From contig JAATGX010000149.1 of assembly GCA_015688915.1 (NCBI GenBank), positions 1-16,931 of the forward strand: a DNA stretch of 16,931 bases, written 5' to 3'. Origin of the DNA: Desulfuromonadales bacterium (GTDB taxonomy: Bacteria > Desulfobacterota > Desulfuromonadia > Geobacterales > Pseudopelobacteraceae). A model generated the notes under the pieces. That model was not told the origin of the DNA and did no database searches. It was given only the letters and a program-made list of their open reading frames with translations. Both the position numbers and the translations under genes were made by a program. Each line of letters starts with the position of its first letter. Within the stretch, counting starts at the first letter, position 1. Positions 13,898 to 16,931 of the stretch are shown here, in pieces.

Positions 13898-16219
13898 TTA
13901 CGCTTTTTCTATTTTAACCGCGCATTTCTTGAAATCAGGCTCTCCCGACAAAGGGCAATAGGCATCGATGCAGAGTTCATTGATCAGTTTGTTCTCGTCG
14001 AAGAACGCCACGAAGATGTTCCCCGGCTCCGACTTGCCGCGTCCGTTCAGATCGACCGTAAGGGTCACGGAACCTCTCCGGGACGATACCTTCACCTTGT
14101 CGCGATTCTTGATCCCGAGTTTTCTGGCGTCGTCCGGATTCATCTCGCAGACCGCCGATGGATAGGCCCGTTTGAGTTCCGCCACCCTGCCGGTCATGGT
14201 GCCGGTATGCCAGTGCTCCAGCACGCGGCCGGTGCAGAGCCAGAACGGGTACTGTCCATCCGGCACCTCGGGAGCCGGTTCATAGGGGCGCGCCCAGATG
14301 ACCGCCTTGTAGTTGGTGGCCTTGTTCTTGTAGAATTTAATCCCCTCGCCAGCCTTCACATAGGGATCATGGCCCTCGACATAGCGGTAGCGTGTCTCCT
14401 TGCCGTTGATGACCGGCCAGCGCAACCCGCGAACCTTCGTGTAAACTTCGTAAGGCGCAAGGTCTTTTCCCTGGCCTTCGTTGAATTTCCGGTACTCCTC
14501 AAAGATCTCCTTTTCAGGATACTTGTAAGGAAAAAGGGGGCCGTGGCCCATGCGCCTGGCAAATTCGATCAGTTGCCACAGGTCGTTCCGGGCCTCGCCG
14601 GGAGGCTCGACCATCTTGAAAAAATGATGGGTGCGGCGTTCCGCGTTGCCCCACATGCCCTCCTTTTCCACCCACGACGCCGTGGGGAGGATCACGTCCG
14701 CCTGCTCGGTGGAGCGGGTCGGATAGATGTCGGATACCACGATGAAGCGGCCGTCTCCCTTGCGAGCCCCCTTGCGGTAGCGGTTCAGATTGGGCATGGA
14801 CTGGAACGGGTTGGTGCACTGGACCCAGAGGCATTTGATATCGCCCCGGTCCAGGGCGCGGAACATCTCAACGGCGTGATAGGTCGGCTTGTCGGGGATC
14901 TTCTTGGGATCGATGCCCCATATTTTGGCGGTTTTCTCCCGGTGTTCAGGATTGGTCACCACCATGTCGGCCGGGAGACGGTGGGTGAAGGTCCCCACTT
15001 CGCGGGCGGTTCCGCAGGCGGAAGGCTGGCCGGTCAGAGACATGGGGTTCTCGCCCGGCCTGCAGATCTTGCCGGTCAGCAGATGGACATTGTAGATCAG
15101 GTTGTTGACCCAGGAGCCGCGGGTATGTTCGTTCACCCCCATGGTCCAGAGCGAGCAGACCTTACGACTTTTGTCGGCATACTGGTGGGCGATTTCAACG
15201 ATGGTCCTGGCCGGCACACCGGAAAGTTTTGCTGCGTATTCAGTGGTATATGGTTTAAGAAACAGCTTGTACTCGTCAAAGGTCATGGGCTTGGGATCGT
15301 CGGCGAACTTGAACTTGTCTTCCAGGCCATACCCGATGTTCTCTTTCCCTTTTTTGAAAACCACGTGTTTATTGATAAATGTTTCGTCGTAGAGTTTTTC
15401 CTTGATGATGACGTGGGCGATGGCGTTCAACAGGGCCAGGTCGGTCTGGGGGACGAACTTGACGTACTGGTCGGCCATCTGGGAGGTGCGGGTATGACGG
15501 GTGGCAAAGTCGATGATCTTAACCTTCGGGTTGCGCAGGCGGTTATCGATCAGGCGGGAAAAAAGCACCGGGTGGCATTCGGCCATGTTGGCGCCCCACA
15601 GGATGAAGGTGTCGCCCAGGTCCAGGTCGTCGTAGCACCCCATGGGCTCGTCGCTGCCAAAGGTGGTCATGAAGCCGACCACGGCAGAGGCCATGCAGAG
15701 GCGGGCGTTGGCTTCGATGTTGTTGGTGCCGATGCCTCCCTTGAAGAGCTTCACGGCTGCATATCCCTCGGGTATGGTCCATTGGCCCGACCCGTAGATG
15801 CCGACGGAATCCGGGCCGTGCCTGTCGATGGACTCCTTGAACTTGCCGGTTATCAAGCTCATGGCTTCGTCCCAGGAGGCCTCCACCATCCTGTTCCCCT
15901 TGCGGATCAACGGCTTGGTCAGGCGATCCTTCCCGTACAGTATCTTGGAGAGGAAATACCCCTTGACGCAGTTGAGCCCTTTGTTGACCGGGGCCTGCGG
16001 GTCCCCCTTGGTGGCCACGATCCGGCCGTTTTTGACCCCCACCAGTACGCCGCACCCGGTGCCGCAAAAGCGGCAGGGGGCCTTGCCCCAGGTGATGCCC
16101 GCGTTGTCCGCCGCCTCGGCCGCCCGCGATCGCAATGAATTCAGTGCCGATGTTCCGGTGGTGGCAAAGGCCGCGGCTGCGGCGCTCGCCTTGAGAAAAT
16201 CGCGTCTGGTGAGTGTCAT
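13898..16219 (-). CDS. napA: Periplasmic nitrate reductase catalytic subunit NapA (monomeric type)
   Basis: A 773-residue molybdoenzyme, closer to the 755-residue monomeric NapA of Desulfovibrio than to the roughly 830-residue enteric heterodimer subunit. The N-terminus TRRDFLKASAAAAAFA is a Tat signal. The 4Fe-4S cluster cysteines are CRFCGTGC (49, 52, 56) and Cys84 in LNCVKGYF, with Lys86 for electron transfer. The molybdenum ligand is Cys175 in RLCMASAV. The C-terminal end FFDENKLINELCIDAYCPLSGEPDFKKCAV is typical NapA pterin-binding sequence. It reduces nitrate to nitrite in the periplasm with bis-MGD cofactor. ATG 16219 was chosen for GGAGG about 6 nt upstream and because it starts the Tat signal; the frame extends to 16267 into napD. 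Electrons probably arrive through the tetrahaem cytochrome next in the operon. Confidence 0.96.
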   Translation of the reverse strand: MTLTRRDFLKASAAAAAFATTGTSALNSLRSRAAEAADNAGITWGKAPCRFCGTGCGVLVGVKNGRIVATKGDPQAPVNKGLNCVKGYFLSKILYGKDRLTKPLIRKGNRMVEASWDEAMSLITGKFKESIDRHGPDSVGIYGSGQWTIPEGYAAVKLFKGGIGTNNIEANARLCMASAVVGFMTTFGSDEPMGCYDDLDLGDTFILWGANMAECHPVLFSRLIDNRLRNPKVKIIDFATRHTRTSQMADQYVKFVPQTDLALLNAIAHVIIKEKLYDETFINKHVVFKKGKENIGYGLEDKFKFADDPKPMTFDEYKLFLKPYTTEYAAKLSGVPARTIVEIAHQYADKSRKVCSLWTMGVNEHTRGSWVNNLIYNVHLLTGKICRPGENPMSLTGQPSACGTAREVGTFTHRLPADMVVTNPEHREKTAKIWGIDPKKIPDKPTYHAVEMFRALDRGDIKCLWVQCTNPFQSMPNLNRYRKGARKGDGRFIVVSDIYPTRSTEQADVILPTASWVEKEGMWGNAERRTHHFFKMVEPPGEARNDLWQLIEFARRMGHGPLFPYKYPEKEIFEEYRKFNEGQGKDLAPYEVYTKVRGLRWPVINGKETRYRYVEGHDPYVKAGEGIKFYKNKATNYKAVIWARPYEPAPEVPDGQYPFWLCTGRVLEHWHTGTMTGRVAELKRAYPSAVCEMNPDDARKLGIKNRDKVKVSSRRGSVTLTVDLNGRGKSEPGNIFVAFFDENKLINELCIDAYCPLSGEPDFKKCAVKIEKA

Positions 16220-16260
16220 TCGTTCCTCCCCGGTGCAGAGTATTGTTGAAAGAAAGCGAT

Positions 16261-16509
16261 TCAGCATGGCTTGTGAGGGATGTCTTCGAAGTTGTGATAG
16301 GCCAGTCCGACCGACATCACGCCCCCAATGTCGTGGAGGCCGGACACCAGGGCGACCTCTGCCTCCACCGTGTCGGCCTCCACCACGACAATGATCCGCC
16401 CGTCCGGCAGCACGCCGTGAACCTCCACGCCGTCCAGCGTGGCGACCCGCGAGGCGACGTCATAGGCGCACTCCATGGAACAGGTGAGCACAATCCCCGA
16501 GACAGGCAT
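16261..16509 (-). CDS. napD: NapD, chaperone for NapA maturation and export
   Basis: An 82-residue cytoplasmic protein of NapD size (E. coli NapD is 87). It begins PVSGIVLTC, carries the conserved VEVHGVLPDGRIIVVVE stretch and ends with GVMSVGLAYHNFED, all typical of the NapD ferredoxin-like fold. NapD binds the NapA Tat signal and holds back export until the molybdenum cofactor is inserted. AAGGGGAAAGG precedes the ATG. It is the first gene of the unit, 41 nt before napA, and about 70 nt after the predicted sigma-54 transcript start. Confidence 0.9.
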   Translation of the reverse strand: MPVSGIVLTCSMECAYDVASRVATLDGVEVHGVLPDGRIIVVVEADTVEAEVALVSGLHDIGGVMSVGLAYHNFEDIPHKPC

Positions 16510-16589
16510 GCCTTTCCCCTTGCTGATCTTGCAATTCCGCCAGAACCCCGGCTTCCGGCTCCTGCGTTCTGAACTAATCCCCTCGACCT

Positions 16590-16605
16590 AGCAGTGACCG
16601 TGCCA
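16590..16605 (-). promoter_or_regulatory. Sigma-54 (-24/-12) promoter of the nap-nrf unit
   Basis: On the minus strand the sequence is TGGCACGGTCACTGCT, a close match to the RpoN consensus TGGCAC-N5-TTGCW, with one mismatch (C for the first T of TTGC). GG and GC are exactly 12 nt apart. The predicted start near 16579 gives a roughly 70-nt leader before napD. An NtrC-family activator gene ends just upstream, as expected for this promoter class. Confidence 0.75.
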
Positions 16606-16683
16606 GACCGATTCGATAGATGTAACATAGTGGCATTGCAGGATAATATTATGAAGTCCGGGCCTGGGGTACGGGGAGGATGC

Positions 16684-16723
16684 GTTACCGTTGTTACCAT
16701 GAGGTAACACGGGCGTAACAACG
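16684..16723. promoter_or_regulatory. Palindromic GTTAC/GTAAC array, probable activator-binding site
   Basis: GTTAC occurs at 16684-16688 and 16693-16697, and GTAAC at 16704-16708 and 16715-16719. They form two nested perfect palindromes: GTTACC-ATGA-GGTAAC (16693-16708), and CGTTGTTAC (16689-16697) with GTAACAACG (16715-16723), 17 nt apart. The array is centred about 125 nt upstream of the predicted sigma-54 start, a normal upstream-activator distance. An AT-rich spot, ATAATATTAT (16643-16652), lies between array and promoter and could ease bending. The right half also has Pho-box-like spacing. Confidence 0.55.
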
Positions 16724-16724
16724 C

Positions 16725-16931
16725 CTACCCCTGTTCCATCTGTTTCAGACGCTGCCAGAGGGTCTTGCGGGAGATGTTGAGCAGCCGTGCCGCCTCGCCC
16801 TTGTTCCCGCCGGTCCTGGCAAGGGCGTCCAGGATCACCTGGCGCTTGTAGGCGCCCACGGAGCGCGACAGGGACCCCAGGGGGAGAGCGGCGTCTCGCT
16901 CATGGCCGAAGGAGGGCGGCTTTCCGCCGGA
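16725..16931 (-). CDS. C-terminal part of an NtrC-family sigma-54-dependent activator (5' part beyond window edge)
   Basis: The minus-strand frame is open to the window edge and ends in TAG (16727-16725), giving the last 68 residues. They contain a Fis-type helix-turn-helix: YKRQVILDALARTGGNKGEA is followed by ARLLNISRKTLWQRLKQM, the recognition helix region of NtrC-type response regulators. The AAA+ domain with the GAFTGA motif and any receiver domain would lie outside the window. Its position directly upstream of the sigma-54 promoter and palindromic array makes it the likely activator of the nap-nrf unit. What it senses cannot be seen here. Confidence 0.88.
   Translation of the reverse strand, partial: SGGKPPSFGHERDAALPLGSLSRSVGAYKRQVILDALARTGGNKGEAARLLNISRKTLWQRLKQMEQG

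Noticed and set aside
13892..16138. 748-codon open frame on the + strand opposite napA
   Set aside because: It is the antisense shadow of a high-GC gene. The product has no recognisable domain, while the minus strand encodes a complete NapA with all cofactor ligands.

Overview
The window looks like part of a GC-rich, anaerobically respiring deltaproteobacterial genome, most plausibly Geobacteraceae or a close relative. This rests on a monomeric-type periplasmic nitrate reductase, several small multihaem c-type cytochromes, an NrfA carrying the arginine-for-calcium signature known from Geobacter (Trichlorobacter) lovleyi, and a sigma-54 promoter with a neighbouring NtrC-family activator. Taxonomy is inferred from protein features only. 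No tRNA, rRNA, insertion sequence or CRISPR array was seen.

Left part (1-6341, + strand): a phosphate-starvation locus. It holds the 3' part of the sensor kinase gene phoR, a non-coding stretch with a large palindromic repeat, then pstS, pstC, pstA, pstB and phoU. pstS has its own Pho-box promoter and a strong terminator. A second Pho-box promoter with the same box-to-(-10) spacing precedes pstC, so binding protein and transporter can be expressed at different levels. PhoU would link PstSCAB flux to PhoR signalling. A bidirectional terminator closes the locus.

Middle part (6359-10796): a mixed group. A radical SAM protein of unknown function (- strand) is preceded by a possible 18-codon leader ORF. 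Divergent to it are an NhaA-type Na+/H+ antiporter with clearly lower GC and a class I glutamine amidotransferase-like protein. An SppA-type lipoprotein signal-peptide peptidase (- strand) converges on the amidotransferase gene, and their 3' ends overlap by 23 nt.

Right part (10871-16931, - strand): a compact nitrate-to-ammonia respiration module, transcribed leftward in the order napD - napA - tetrahaem cytochrome c - two-cluster ferredoxin - nrfH - nrfA, ending at a strong terminator. No napB or napC lies between napD and the terminator. A duplicated, NapB/NapM-like tetrahaem cytochrome seems to replace NapB, and NrfH is the only quinol-oxidising membrane cytochrome present. Upstream are a good sigma-54 (-24/-12) promoter, a palindromic GTTAC/GTAAC array placed like an activator site, and the 3' end of an NtrC-family activator gene. 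NapA would reduce nitrate to nitrite and NrfHA nitrite to ammonium, with both activities probably made from one regulated transcript. The nrfHA half has visibly lower GC than the nap half, which suggests a composite origin.
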